From the NCBI RefSeq assembly GCF_000150275.1, contig NW_002060956.1, forward strand, positions 1,511,207 to 1,575,206: DNA of 64,000 nt, written 5' to 3'. The stretch comes from Trichoplax adhaerens. Taxonomy: Eukaryota; Placozoa; Uniplacotomia; Trichoplacea; Trichoplacidae. Made by a program: the position numbers and the translations under genes. Below the pieces are notes generated by a model. It saw nothing but the letters and a program-made list of their open reading frames with translations, had not been told where the DNA came from and made no database searches. Of the stretch, positions 12,999 through 26,569 are shown in pieces (position 1 is the stretch's first letter; every line of letters begins with the position of its first letter).

Positions 12999-13464
12999 CA
13001 AAATGATTTATTCTTAATGAACGATATGCCATTGTATTATAAAAATGAGGGAAAATGAAAGATATGCCACTATATTATAAAAATGAGGGAAAATGAACGA
13101 TGTGCCACTATATTTAAAAATGATTTATTCTTAATGAACGATATGCCACTATATTATAAAAAAGATTTATTCTTAATGAACGATATGCCTCTATATTATA
13201 AAAATGATTTATTCTTAATGAACGATATGCTACTATATTATAAAAATGAGGGAAAATGAATGATATGCCACTATATTTAAAAATGATTTATTCATAAGGA
13301 ACGATATGCCACTATATTATAAAAATGATTTATTCTTAATGAACGATATGCTACTATATTATAAAAATGAATGATTTATTCTTAATGAACGATATGCTAC
13401 TATATTATAAAAATAAGGGAAAATGAACGATATGCCACTATATTTAAAAATGATTTATTCTTAA
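12999..13464. repeat. Minisatellite array with two unit types, truncated by assembly gap
   Basis: About eleven head-to-tail units of roughly 36-44 bases. One type begins AAAATGATTTATTCTTAATG, the other AAAATGAGGGAAAATGA. Both continue into a shared ACGATATGCCACTATATT tail. Unit types alternate irregularly. The array stops at the N run, so its true length is unknown. Its core resembles the AAAATGAYTCATTC motif of the upstream duplicated units. Confidence 0.93.
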
Positions 13465-13514
13465 NNNNNNNNNNNNNNNNNNNNNNNNNNNNNNNNNNNN
13501 NNNNNNNNNNNNNN
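13465..13514. other. Assembly gap (50 N)
   Basis: Fifty undetermined bases. The gap directly abuts the minisatellite on its left and ordinary AT-rich sequence on its right, so it most likely reflects an unresolved array rather than 50 real bases. Confidence 0.98.
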
Positions 13515-16500
13515 TCCCCACAGTAAAAAGTGCTATTTATAATCGTCTATAGCTAGAAATGCTTAAGAATCTAGTAACACAATTATAACTTGGACAAAGG
13601 ATGCCAAAGAGTTTATACTATGATACAAGATAGTCATCATTTTCATATTTTGGCATAATATTCAGAAATATTCTCATTTTTTAGAACGTACCAACCTAAA
13701 AATATAAATTACAAAATCATAATAGTTTATATTTATCTTAACCACACCTTGCCACATGTATGTACTGATAATGTACATGAATTAATAATGAACAACTATT
13801 AAGCCATCTGGATTGATTTCTGCAATCTGGCAACGGTTTAATTCATTCCTCACTCTCTATTCTATCGTTTGCAGATAAATTCATTGGTCGTCGACATCAT
13901 TCATTTATACAGGATGCGCCATGCTAACATCAACATCACTAATATTGCTTATAAAATTAATTAATTATAGATAAATAATCAGTTATCATTTTACTCTGTT
14001 AAAATTAGACGAAGCTGATTAAATTGTGATAGTTAGTAAAAGGAAATGGATGATGTACTGTAAATCTTAAGTGTTCATATTAAATTATACAGAATTTACA
14101 AATACTCGTACTGCAAATTGTCGTTGTTGTATGTCTTACCGAAGCTTTACGTTAACACTGGAAACATACACTAAAACTAACTTATAGTAAGGTAGCAATT
14201 TGTTATACAGTAAAGGTAAATTTGCAAAGATCTACTATAAGTAGCTGTAATGAAAACTATTTATTTATCAATAGAAGGTTAATTTATAATTATTAACAAT
14301 TTATTTGCAAAGTTACTTTGAAAATTTCTTTAGCAATACCTTGATTTCGATAAGTGAACTTATTGAATTTAGCAATTGCTATTGAGTAGTAGGTTAATCG
14401 TACATTTATTGATTTTACTCACCTGAGATACGTATAATATAATTTTATTCCAAATACTTGATGATAATACTCTGATATATGAAGGGATCAACGTATTAAT
14501 AATTATTCAAGTGCAGTATAAAATCTGAATAATATTTGCTATAAAGTAAATTATATATACATCTTGCTCACTCTAATTTATTTACCATTAACCTACTAAC
14601 CTCAATGTTATAGTAACAGTCCCCATTTGAAATCAGTTTAAGATTACTTCAGTTGTCATGCGCTATATTTTATAATTTAATTCATTTTGATATGTGCACT
14701 TAAATAATTCTACGAAATTCGGTAATCTTGTTGATATTGGCATGTATTACTGATATATCCGACTGAATATTCGACTATTTAAATAATATACCAGCAAGCA
14801 ATACTTTATTAGCATTTACAAATATGCGGTAGCACGAAGCCACTATATGAAATAAAATTTAAGACGGTTTGAGTAAATCAGTTCTTTTGGGTTTACTAAT
14901 GGATTTACGAAATCTAAAGGTCAAACTGTCCTAGGTAGTCATATTATATTTGAAATTGCTTTGAATTATAAAGTTCTTAATAATTCGCTGTTTTAAATTG
15001 ACTAAAATTTATATGACGATCTAGATTACTAAATACTTCTGGAGTATTCCTATTATTGTTTGACGTAACTAATTGAATCAAAGCACAGCAATGTAAATTA
15101 TATGAATATTACGTAGTCTTAATTAAGGGCTGACTGAGCTTGTAGTTGTACTTGGCTTCTTTATAATTCTTAATACAGTAATGAGAGAATCATTGCTTTG
15201 GTTCTGAAGTCATATTCAATAGCGGCAATACTGTCTACAACTAAACTTTCGCTTATTACAGTACTCAAATTAGCTCATTTATGCAATGGTAACCGATATC
15301 TTGCATGAAACCTTTCAATACTACTGAATTTAAAGAAAATATCTAAACTACATAAATTTAAATTAGATTGCTATCGACGCCTGAATTCAAGAAAAATATA
15401 ACTCAAGACGTCGATAATTGTAATTTTATTCCGCTTTTGTAATGGAAGAGTAGTCATAAAGAACTTAAAACTAAGACATAAAACAAAAATAGTATTAGTG
15501 TTAGGAAAGAATTTATCTACTCAAGTGATAATAAAAACACGAGACAAAAAGGAATGATTGTGCCTTATTATTATAATTCAACATTTTTAATCTATTACTA
15601 CAAACGAATAGCCATGACCAAAGTAATAAATACATCGGATGCAGCATCAATTTCACTTAAGATGCTATTATTATCTAAGGGATCATGGCGGTCACATAAA
15701 CATGATTATTCAATTGCGAATAGCTCAGCCTGTCTAGCGTATATATTTTCTTGACAGAAATAGTATAAACAATAAGAGTATCTTTAGTTTAAATAAATCC
15801 ATTATAAATTAAATTTAACATGGCCAGTATGCACACATCATCTATGTTCTATTACGCCCGCACTATTAAATCATCACGATATTCTCAAATGAGCATAATA
15901 TAATATACAGTAACCATCATTGCATGAAACTGCGATACTTCGTATGCTAGTATACAGATAATATTAATATCTTGGTATGCTATTATTGTACGTGCCTTTT
16001 AAAATATAAGTTACTATTACTTGATATTCTATCATAGGTATCTATTGTGGTATCTCACCAGCAACATGTTATATCTTCATAGCACTTTTCAAAGCAAGAT
16101 TCAATCTTATAACAGTGCTCCAACGTCTAACTTATTGAGTACGGTAATGAATTAGAAAGGTAATAGATGCCAATTTTACACGTATCTTTGCAACAAAAAT
16201 CTTCTTTAACGTTTATAGATTGATATGAATAAATTGTCAAACTATTATACAATTTTATATCATCTGTTAGAATACGATACATTCATATCTATATACTGCA
16301 ATGACCAACTACACAATATACTCGTATGTTGCCAAATTTTGAAAGGATAGTCGGCAATAAGGTCTACATTATCCAATAAAATATTAGAGAAATCTTTCTT
16401 ATCGATAAGGCTATAATTTCTTACATTTTAATGCACTTATTAAACTCTGTAATTTTAGTTTTAGCCTACTAATATCGTAAATATTGTTACCGCAGAAAAA

Positions 16501-17010
16501 TAAAAATGGCCATTTTCACTATATTCATGCAGGCATTCAGTCGGCAGCGCATATCGTGGTAACTAAAATTCTCTTACATGAAGATCTTTTAGTGTTTTTG
16601 TCATGGTACAGTACTAAATTTACTAGAATAAATTATCTAAAGCCATTTATGGCTGCCAAATATAATGTTCGCGTTTACTTAGAATAGAAAAACTGTTAGC
16701 GATAAATAATATCAGTCGTATCGTATTCTTCGATAGAATAAAAACGTTAATTTAATTTCCTGATGTAATTTAACGTGTGTAATATTCCAGAATAATATTA
16801 CAATTCCAGTCTATCCTTGCGGTTGGGTTATATAAAATAGGAATATCTAGACCAATATCAGCCTTAAAATTCATTATTATCTTGGATGATAGCAGCTTAG
16901 GGATGAAACATAACAAGTCGGCTTTTATACCCAGTAAAACCTATTTTGAAACAAATGCAATGCAGACAGGTATTTTTTAGACTTGGCTGATATGGTCCTG
17001 GATCTAATAA
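13515..17010. other. Intergenic, AT-rich
   Basis: No supported gene. The frames at 15554-15754 and 16484-16687 have no splice sites, signal peptide or domain and look like chance. Confidence 0.5.
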
Positions 17011-18117
17011 TTACTTGACTGTATTAACCCATCGTTTGCACATTTTATTCGATAGTATAGAATAAATTAAGGGATTAATAGCAGAATTGATAGCTAATAA
17101 AAAAATTCCAATGGGTACAATTTGCATAAATGACCTACTTTCGACAATAGATAGCTGCAACAGTTTGAACATTGCAATTAAGATAGCTGGTAACCAACAA
17201 GCTAAATTGGTAAAGGCGATCATCACAGCTATAACTAATAAGTATCTTTCCGCTGTAATACGTCGTGTTTTAACTAACGTTACACGTCGGACGTGATAAA
17301 TAATTTTAGCATATAAAACTAGTACAAGTAGGTAACTCATAGACCATAAGCCAATAGATATAAATAGAAATATTTGCAGAGGAACATCGTTTAAGTTACC
17401 ATACATGCATAAATTGCGAAAAGTACCACTCGAGGTATCATTGTCAGCAGTATTAATTGATCGAATGACGATATAGGTAGAACAAGCTATACCAACTAGC
17501 CAGCAAATTGCCATAATTATTATTGCACGCCGACGAGTAATACGATAGAGGCTTCGATGATGAATAATGGTAATATAACGATCGATAGCAATAAAGAATG
17601 TTATTAACACCGACATAAATGAATCGATAGTAATTAGTAGTCTTGCAATGGAACAAACTGGATCCTGTAACCACATAGCACCGATGGTTAGATTGCCGTT
17701 AACTGAGGGCGCTAAAGTGGTTGATAGGGTCGATTTACATCTCCAGCTTTTAGTATTTATTGTTTGATTGCTATGATAATTGTACTTATTTTGATTTCCA
17801 GAATACTGTAAATGATAATGATAATCTGCTGAAGCAATAGTTAGCAAATAGAACGATCCAAGTAAATCCGCAACTGCTAAATTGTTGATAAAAAAAACCG
17901 AAACTCGTTTATTTTTACTATCGTTGGTACTATCATTGACAGCATACTCTGGTGCAGTACGCTTGTGACGAGAAAAAATTCGACGGCAACGTCGAAATTT
18001 ACCCATAAAAACATAAATGTTCGAAATTATACCTAATATGCCAAAAGACCAGGCTAACCCTCTTGCAACTTGGTTATCTTCTAATAAAAGCATTGCTAAG
18101 TTAGAACCATTAGCCAT
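17011..18117 (-). CDS. Class A (rhodopsin-like) G protein-coupled receptor, intronless
   Basis: One frame of 368 residues with seven membrane segments near 20-38, 72-95, 152-178, 196-218, 247-273, 290-318 and 331-355. Motifs: GIISN in TM1 (Asn 33), NNLAVAD in TM2 (78-84), TM3 Cys 155 with outer-loop Cys 237, DRY (179-181), TM4 Cys-Trp (205-206), intact CWLP in TM6 (307-310) and NPLIY (348-352). The loop before TM3 is long (about residues 96-150) and carries N-glycosylation sites at 117 and 142; another lies at the short N-terminus (3). As in its paralogue at 5386-6495, the first intracellular loop is about 30 residues and basic (RRCRRIFSRHKR). The intracellular tail after TM7 is very short, with no Cys pair. 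Ligand unknown. The paralogue's TM6 motif is changed while this one is canonical, which suggests functional divergence. Confidence 0.95.
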   Translation of the reverse strand: MANGSNLAMLLLEDNQVARGLAWSFGILGIISNIYVFMGKFRRCRRIFSRHKRTAPEYAVNDSTNDSKNKRVSVFFINNLAVADLLGSFYLLTIASADYHYHLQYSGNQNKYNYHSNQTINTKSWRCKSTLSTTLAPSVNGNLTIGAMWLQDPVCSIARLLITIDSFMSVLITFFIAIDRYITIIHHRSLYRITRRRAIIIMAICWLVGIACSTYIVIRSINTADNDTSSGTFRNLCMYGNLNDVPLQIFLFISIGLWSMSYLLVLVLYAKIIYHVRRVTLVKTRRITAERYLLVIAVMIAFTNLACWLPAILIAMFKLLQLSIVESRSFMQIVPIGIFLLAINSAINPLIYSILSNKMCKRWVNTVK

Positions 18118-18166
18118 CTTTATATCAATCCTTGTGATAGAGAAAATGCCGTTAGGATCAAAGTAG

Positions 18167-18570
18167 CTGTCCTTTAATCAAGGTAGAGTCCAATATTTGC
18201 GGCAATACAAGAATAAAGCTGAACCTAAAGTGAAAAATGAGTTATTACGATTAAGTATGGAAAAAGAAGAAAAAAATAACATTAAAAGTGGCTGTATATG
18301 AAACCTCTTCGAATATTAATATTAGAAATAAAGTTTGTAAATAGTAAAGCATCGTCGTACACTATTTCCTTGAAATTAAAATCGATATTTAGTTCTAATC
18401 CGTACCAGTTTAAGATAACGCTCAGAATTCATCCAAAAACGCAGCCATGCAATATTTATTACTTATCTTGGACTTTTGAATATGACATTGGTGTTTTTGA
18501 TCAAGTAGACTTGCAATTATGCAATCTAAGATCAAGACGTTATTATGGAAAGGATTTTAAATTTGGTTAG
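18167..18570 (+). pseudogene. Possible decayed coding fragment, divergent from the GPCR
   Basis: From about 18167 a plus-strand frame runs open for about 45 codons in a lysine/glutamate-rich, helix-like stretch (KVKNELLRLSMEKEEKNN), then stops at 18297-18299. A second frame, shifted by one base, is open from 18298 to 18570 (90 codons). The pair resembles a coding sequence broken by a frameshift, but I recognise no family and codon-level evidence is weak. It may be chance. Confidence 0.22.
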
Positions 18571-21500
18571 GAATAACTAGCAAATAGTAAAATACGTCTG
18601 ATAGACGGAAATTAAGAAATAATACGATGGAATAAGAGATTGAGTAGTGAGCACTCTAAAAGCGTAGAACAAAAATTATAATGTAAAGGACACGGAGAAA
18701 AAACATCAATTCGGATGTATAATTATCGATGATAGCTAAGGTCGTAATGATTAAGAGAGTTATTTTCTTCCTTTAGTGTGTCAATTAATTTATAATTAAT
18801 TATATTTGCATGGCTGTGTTGATTATATCATTAAGGTGAAATTGACTTTATTAATGGGTGGTACAAAATTCGACAATATCATTAAGTGCCATTAAAATGA
18901 ACTAAATGCTTCCTCTTGTTGATAAATTTTGGCCAATTGATCTTTTCATAGTTATGTTTATTGACTAAGTTATGCTATCACCAACTTAATGATCGCTTCG
19001 GCAGGAAAGATAATGTATTGCATTCAATTTCTGTTTTATGACGTCAAAATTAGTTAACATAGAAGAGAAGAGAATGACTAAATAATATACAATGATATGC
19101 TTCATCATAATACCATTTATGAGTTATACATGTGCTATATGTAAATGTATTAGTATTTTTGCTATTCCTTCCTGCTCGCTATCATTTAAAAATAAGATGT
19201 TTTTATAAAACAGCAATTTTATGTCGTTAGTATACTTAGGATTTATGTTGTGAATATAATGTTATACTCTACAATAGTGCTAACAGGAAAATCAATCAAG
19301 CTAGAAGTACAAAAAACTAAATATAAAATTAGACGATACCGTATCATCCAGCTTACTGTTGAGAACTTATTACAATATTTGTCCTAAAATACAATAAGAA
19401 TTAAATATTTTAATTACACTATTTAAAAATAAATTCGTGAAGGTATTATATTATATAACAATTTATTATTACTAATATAATTAATATTTAATTTGAGATA
19501 TGTTAAAGTCTGATTACAGAGGTAAAATTGTAATATCGTCAATAAGTCGTCTACAGTAGTCAGTGAAACCTCATTAAATTAACCTTACTGCTTAATATCG
19601 ATTTGTACACTACCGTCCTTAATTCACTCAAAAATGCTCATGATTGAAACCGGGCTATAGTACAGATGAACGATAGTTGACATTCAAAATCCTAAATTGA
19701 AAATAAGAAATACTAGTAATATGTTCTGCAGATTCAATCAGAATCTAATAATAATATCTGTGGATATCATTACAATCAATTGTAAAGATATGTAATGTAA
19801 AGGCACAGACTTCTTTTCATAACAAAATATTGGCCAATATTACTGTAGAAATATGCTATGCACGATTATTTTAAAATTAGTTAATGAGATAGAATTGGGC
19901 AATCATTAATTGTAGCTTTTATTATTCATGTCAAAAGTAGATCAATACAAAATCGTTAATCCTATTTTAACAGTGAGCTAAACCTTTCTAACTGATATGA
20001 ATCAGATTGAATTAATAAATTAATGAAATATCAAGGCAATCAATGGAAGAGTTATACAAACATCCCTGTCATCATCTGCTAAAGGTATTCCATTAAACAA
20101 TAGGTATCGGACGTATGTATATTATACAGTACCGTGTATAGTAATTAAAAAGATAAAAATAATTTATTTACATTACTAAAATGACGTTTTAAAAAAATTA
20201 AATCTATCTAGTCGACCAATGTTTCAGATGCTTTTTGATGATATAATAAAAATGCACTCACGAAATGTTTAACATCTTATAAATAAATCTTGTCTATACA
20301 GTAATATAGCAATAGAAAGAGAGCATATTACTAGAATAACTTCGTGGATTGTGTATTAAAGAAAAGAGTGTAAAAACCAAAGTTATCGAAAAATAATGGA
20401 ATTTTTAACAATACTGAGATCGGAAGCTAGAGTATAGTGCCTAGCGATCTACTTTTTATGTTCTAAAGTAAATCTACATAAATGGTAAGTATATGAATAA
20501 CCTAATAAAGTAAGTAGTTCATTACGGTATTGGACAGATCGATCACTGATAGGTGTTACAAGTATACAAAATATATTTATGCCGTCTGATCGAGGATCCT
20601 TAACATTCTTGTCAAAGTACAAATTAAATTTTAACATCATAACCAAAATCATAAAGTTCCGACTGTAAGTAAGCAATTGGAGGATCGTAATTAATCTCCA
20701 TATGGCTAAAATTTAAAATATAAATACGATGGGATTGACCCAAATATGTAAATTATTTGTAGAGTTCGAATAGTTGGATTTAGTTGCCATTTTTATTTAA
20801 AAATAAATTCAAACGTTCTACGGTACCAGGATGATTCAATCTCTTATCAGTACTAGCCAATAATTCACTGGTCTAAGATAGATATTGAAATTGTTTTGTA
20901 TCAATAGCGTACTGTCACTACGATACTTTAATTTGAAACTATATAAAACCTTGCTTTAGTATTTTAAAAGAGTAAATATCAATTATAGGTATGTATTACA
21001 TATTGCCTGATAAATAGAGTTTAAGTGGCCTTCATTAATCGAAATTCTCGTATATATTGAATTAACCTGCTTTATCAATATTATATTGTAGTTTTCTAGG
21101 TAGCGATAGTTAATGGAATTTTCTTAAGTCGTAGCTGAGAATAAATAACTTAAATAAGGCTAAAATTATTAATAAGTGAAGATTAAGATTATCCGAGAGT
21201 TATGTGAGTAGACCTGACTCAAAGTATAGTAGATTTACTAATCTGTAAACTGTCTATAGAGTTATATTATTGATGGTAGTATTTTTGTTTGTTTGTAAGG
21301 CACATCAGAGAATTTAGATCTATTTGAAATTTCAACCATTCTGCATATAATCTGAGAAAATTGAGTAATAAAGTAGTTTAGTACGATAAACTACCGATAA
21401 AATGAAATTTAATGCTTATATATATATTTAACTGCGATGTACCATAACCGGTTGGAAACCAATATTGGAAAGCAAAGTTTTATATCTGGAACGTTAAGTA

Positions 21501-24500
21501 GGTTGATTACTCTGAAGGTACTGTTCTAGATTACTTCTTTTCAGGATAGCATCTAGATAACATCTGATGCCATCCTGTATTATACAGAACTTAAGTTTTA
21601 GCAATAAACTTTTGATACAACAGTATTAATGGCTTAATTACAGCCACACAGTTGCGTAATCGATGGTTGTATCATATAACAATAAAGATTATTAACTGTA
21701 CTTTTTGCGAATATGATGGATATTGGCAAAGTCTTCATTAGAAGTAATTTTAAAACGTAATACTCATGTACTTATAGAGAGTATTAATCGTCGCTTTCTA
21801 TTTAAATGGCATCGTTTCGAAAAATAGTAATTATACGTAGAAGCTGACTTGTATAGCAAAACTAAAGACATTAATGATTGTTATGCAATAAGGGGTATTA
21901 TTATCTTTAATTTATAGAATTACTATATAAATTATGTTATCCTACATTAGCAGTCTTATAATAAATGAAAGGAAAATGTTACTTGCGTTAAAATTTAAAT
22001 TATAACAATTTTAAAAATTATAACAAGGGTATTTTGCGTTATTGCTATATCCTGAAATCGTTTTATTCTAAAAAATTTGGTATCGAGTCACGGCTACTGA
22101 ATTAAAGTTTAGCGGCTAATGTTTGAATTACTGGTTGTATTTTTAATGTTTGGATATCATTAAGGTCGTATTATACTTTACATTGCTATACTACCGGTGA
22201 TTATAAGGCTAAATCCACTAAATTCCCGGATAGATTTAAAAAGTGAAAAGGTATTAAATCAATGAAAATGATTTTTGGAGTAACTCCTTTGCTGCATAAT
22301 ATTATGGGAGATATAGTTATGATTAATGTTGCGTAATATGCTAAATTAGTCAATTATAATTTTTAATTTAAGGTAATCGCCTATTTTGATGTAATAAATA
22401 TATTATTTAATACATCAATACTATCATGATTAACAACCAAAGAAGTATGCTAAATATACTACGTCAACGGAATCATCGACAATTTTTAACTACTACAATA
22501 TTAAATCAACTAATTTAGATTTATTTTACTCTGAAAAAATTTAACATCACTAATACTGAGTTACATTTTAGGTACACGTAATCTACTTGGCATCGTAATA
22601 TAAATTATTGACTTTCATTATCTGCCATCAATATTCTTAAGTTCATCAAAACAACGATGATGGCTTGTCATTTTACTGCATAGGGGTATACCTACAAATT
22701 TAACAGCAGTCCCAAAATAGATCTATCTAAATTAGCTAGTCCTTGATCCGCGTTGAAGGACTGATGCACGTAATAAACTAAAGTTTCACAAGGACCCAAA
22801 GTTTTTTCTCATATAAGTGTTATTTTACTTATTTCCAACTCTTCTTACATTCTTATAGTAATTTTAGTGCTTTTCATATAGAAATGATATTGTAAAGACA
22901 CAGTTTCGCAGGCGCTAAATGGAATATGTGTGAAATATATGCATTACCTATTTGAGCGGCTATAAATTTTAAAATTCATTGCCAGATGAGTATATCTGCG
23001 ATGATTATATAAGATTTGCAATCGGTTATAGCAGATGAACAATATTGCAAATGAAGTAAACGTAAAAAAGTGAAAACCATATTCAATTTACCCAGTGCTT
23101 ATAAGCTTATTAGTTATTATTTGAGTTAATAGCAACTCCTTGTATATGTGTACAGTCGTGAAGATTTAAAGTTTTGCTTTCGAGTTAGTGACGCTGGAAT
23201 CAGCTTCTTGTTAGTAGTAGACGCCTGCCGAATAGGGAAAATATATTTTCATCAATGGGATTACTTTTAAAATGGGATATTAATGATTCTTAAAAATCTA
23301 AGTATTCAAACTTAATTGAATGATGGATTTGTCTCCTTCAAAAGCTTATCGAATGGCGTTGATATTCTCTATTTTAAATATGAATACGCTCTACACTACT
23401 TTTCTGTTCGTTATTCTCAGTACTAGAATTATACTCTATTAATAGCTGACATGGTAAACTACAGGATTATGCGCATCACTATTGCTAAATTTTTTTCATG
23501 ACTACCAATCATGCATAATAGTTCTACCGTCATAAATAATTGTTATTAATATACCAGCGTTATCTAAATAATTGGATTGAATTCATCTACTATTGGCTAG
23601 CCAATATTTGATATCGTTTTTGACATGGCATAGGATATGCAGCTTTTCTAAGGAAATTTGAGTCGGTAGCAGAATATTTAATCGGTATTTGCTGGTAGTA
23701 TAATATTAAGAACTGGTTATTATTTCTAGAATATAGTACCAATAGAACTAGACTCACGTATTGATTCTACTATTTTGATTGTTGACTTGATAGTCTTTAT
23801 AATAATATAGCAAATCAGCCATCCCTTCGATTGGTATTAGTATAAGTCCATTGTACTGGGAATAGAATATAGAAAAAACAGGAAATAACTGTTTAATATT
23901 AATGGATAACAGTGAGATAAATAAACTGGATGAAAAGTTTAACCACAACGTCTGGCCTGCGCCCAAAAATGATTTTGTAACCCTCTTACAGTTTCATTAA
24001 ACGCTTGTTTCAGATATTGCAGTTGATGAACCCTTGCTAATAAATTTATGACTGAATTCAGATTTAAGATTTATGGTTAAAATTAATTTCAACTTTTAAG
24101 AATTTAGTATCGCTTAGCGATCCTATTAATTCTTGCAGCTGCAAGACAATTTCTATATAGCCTTCAATTATACTGTATATCAAGAAAGTGTGAATCAATT
24201 ACTTGATTTTAGATAATTTTATAGTTTGTATGTTGGCTGAATCATTCTCTTGTCAAATGGAAAAATTAAATATTTCAGTAGATGTACCGATTTATTGCCC
24301 ACGTTACTGTACTTACTAGCAAATTTAAATCGTGATCTTTGAAACATGGATAATACAGATTATGTCGTAAATGAGATCTTGATCCTGAAACAGTTTAATT
24401 TTTCTAACGCTAATATTTGTTTATCAACTTTGATAATGCTTCAGTTTTTTTCTCATTTTCGACAGTGGACTTATAATAGTTTTAATGTAGTACGGTAAAA

Positions 24501-25849
24501 TTGGATTTATGTAGTTTAAGACTATGATTGAATGATAACTATATACTTTATAACTGTCGATAAAGTGTTGGAGTTATTTACAAGGAATTATCGTAAAAAC
24601 GAAAATTTTTATAGAATCCTTTAATACTAAAAGCACGCAGAAGTTGAGATTTTGTCATAAGAAATTCTGCAACTGATCGGCAGAATCGTATGATCAAAAA
24701 TGACTGCTAGACGCTAATTTGCATGTCCTTTGTAGTTTTATGTAAATACTTATGTTAATAGTTTGACATCATGAACAAAAGCATAGTATTAGTTTCGTTA
24801 ATATTAAAGTATCTGGGCGCTATTCCTGTAAATAGTTTTATTAGAGCATTAATTAGTCTTTTTGATACAGAGAACATAGCATTTCTAGTTAAATCGATTA
24901 CATGTAGCCTTTCACAGTAAATTCTCTTAATAATTCATAATTTCACTTGACTTGAATTAAATTCAGTCGATTAATTACTAATAATGGCACCATCACGACA
25001 ACAATCCTATTTCATTATTGATTATGTGATTAATTATTTCCTATAAAATTAATGTTATCGTTATAAATTAGTTACTAGTACAAGGCTTCTACTTGAATAG
25101 TAATAGGGTTGCAGGATGTTTACGTTAATGTAACGATTCAGTTAGGGCCAATATTTACAATTATTTCATAATATTCTCCTGCAAGCAACATTCTCTAAAG
25201 AACTTTAGTAAGAAAGAATATCGACGCTATTAAGCTGTTCGACGGCATTATACCCTAAAATTAAAGCATTATAATAGCCTAAAGTAAGTGGATGAGTAAA
25301 ATAAAAAGCGTTATTTTTTACGTCAGCTTATATAGTAAAAGACATGAGGTTAATTAAAATGAACATCTGCAAGTTCTTAATACAGGATTGAGTGAAATAA
25401 GCTGTTTAAATACCTATATACATGTTTCCTATAAAATTTATAAATAAGTAGATATGCGTAAGCGTAACAGATTTTTCGAAATGTAGTCGTATCCTGCTAT
25501 TTCATTTTCTTGTAGCACGGGAGTATCAATACGTTCAAATATTTGAAAAATTATCAAAGAGTAATAGGTTATTTCGATATCAGCACAAATCGACTTGTAT
25601 GTAATAGAGATGGTCTATAAGCCTTTATATAAATTTTCACTATAAATACTATAAATGCTTCACAAAACGTATCATATACATAGTCATTTATAATTTAAGA
25701 AATCTTGACAGAAGACAATTAAAATGTACTAATGTTAGTAAAAATTCGTGATTGCATATCCACCACAAATTATATTTTAGGATAATGCTATCCTGATATC
25801 TTAATAAAAAAATTACAGGACTTAGCAAGTGTGATATATACCAATCACG
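18571..25849. other. Long gene-poor AT-rich region
   Basis: About 7 kb with no supported exon on either strand. Longer open frames (20449-20676 and 23754-23966, both minus) lack any domain, signal or splice context. No tRNA B-box, hairpin terminator or repeat array was noticed. Confidence 0.5.
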
Positions 25850-26420
25850 AAATTCCAAGTTTTAGAAAAATAAGGGCTTTATTCAATCTTATACAAAGAT
25901 TAACTACACAGCTCTACTCTAGCCGAATACTACTTCTAAAGACTTCTAGAACGAACTAACAGAATAATCTAAAGTTGCATGCTTTTATACTTTCCGTAGC
26001 ATTCGCAGCTACAATCCGCATGGCAACCTTTTACCTTATTTTACACATAGCTAAATTATTCTTAGTAAGGCTATTCTACTGCGGACCATCATTAATCCAA
26101 TATGGATACGACTACAGTACTTACGTAGACATTATTCACACCAGCCAAAGTACAATGAATTAACCATATCCTAATATATGATTTACAGTTCTATTTTTAC
26201 CTATAGCCATATTAGTAACTCAACAGCTTACTGTATATAGTCATCTGTACTCTAGTATAGCGTCTCTACCACTACAGTCTATAGTTACAGCTACCAAATA
26301 TCTCTTAGGATAAATATCTACCGTACATTATACTACACATGGCTAACAGTCTACAATCACAATACTAAGTTACATTACAGCAAGATATTGCAATTTCATG
26401 GACGAATATTAAATACAGCA
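25850..26420. other. G-poor (A/C/T) strand-asymmetric segment
   Basis: The plus strand here is conspicuously low in G, with C taking its place. It includes many short CTACAGT / TTACAGCTACC-type phrases and a 62-codon frame (25975-26163) that is hydrophobic but unrecognised. The boundaries are by eye. The asymmetry is unlike the neighbouring sequence and could mark an old insertion or a transcribed, mutationally biased stretch. Confidence 0.4.
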
Positions 26421-26569
26421 CACTATTACATTTAAAAAGGAGATATTTGGAGCCACCCTGGACTCTTAACCAGTCCAGTTTTCTTGGAAATAGATATCTG
26501 CACATATTTCTTATGACTACAATAGATAATTAATTGATTTAACTTACTTTAGGGAGCAATAATATCGTA

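Noticed and set aside
12999..13464. CRISPR-like repeat array
   Set aside because: Units are contiguous variants without unique spacers, in a eukaryotic genome. It is a minisatellite.
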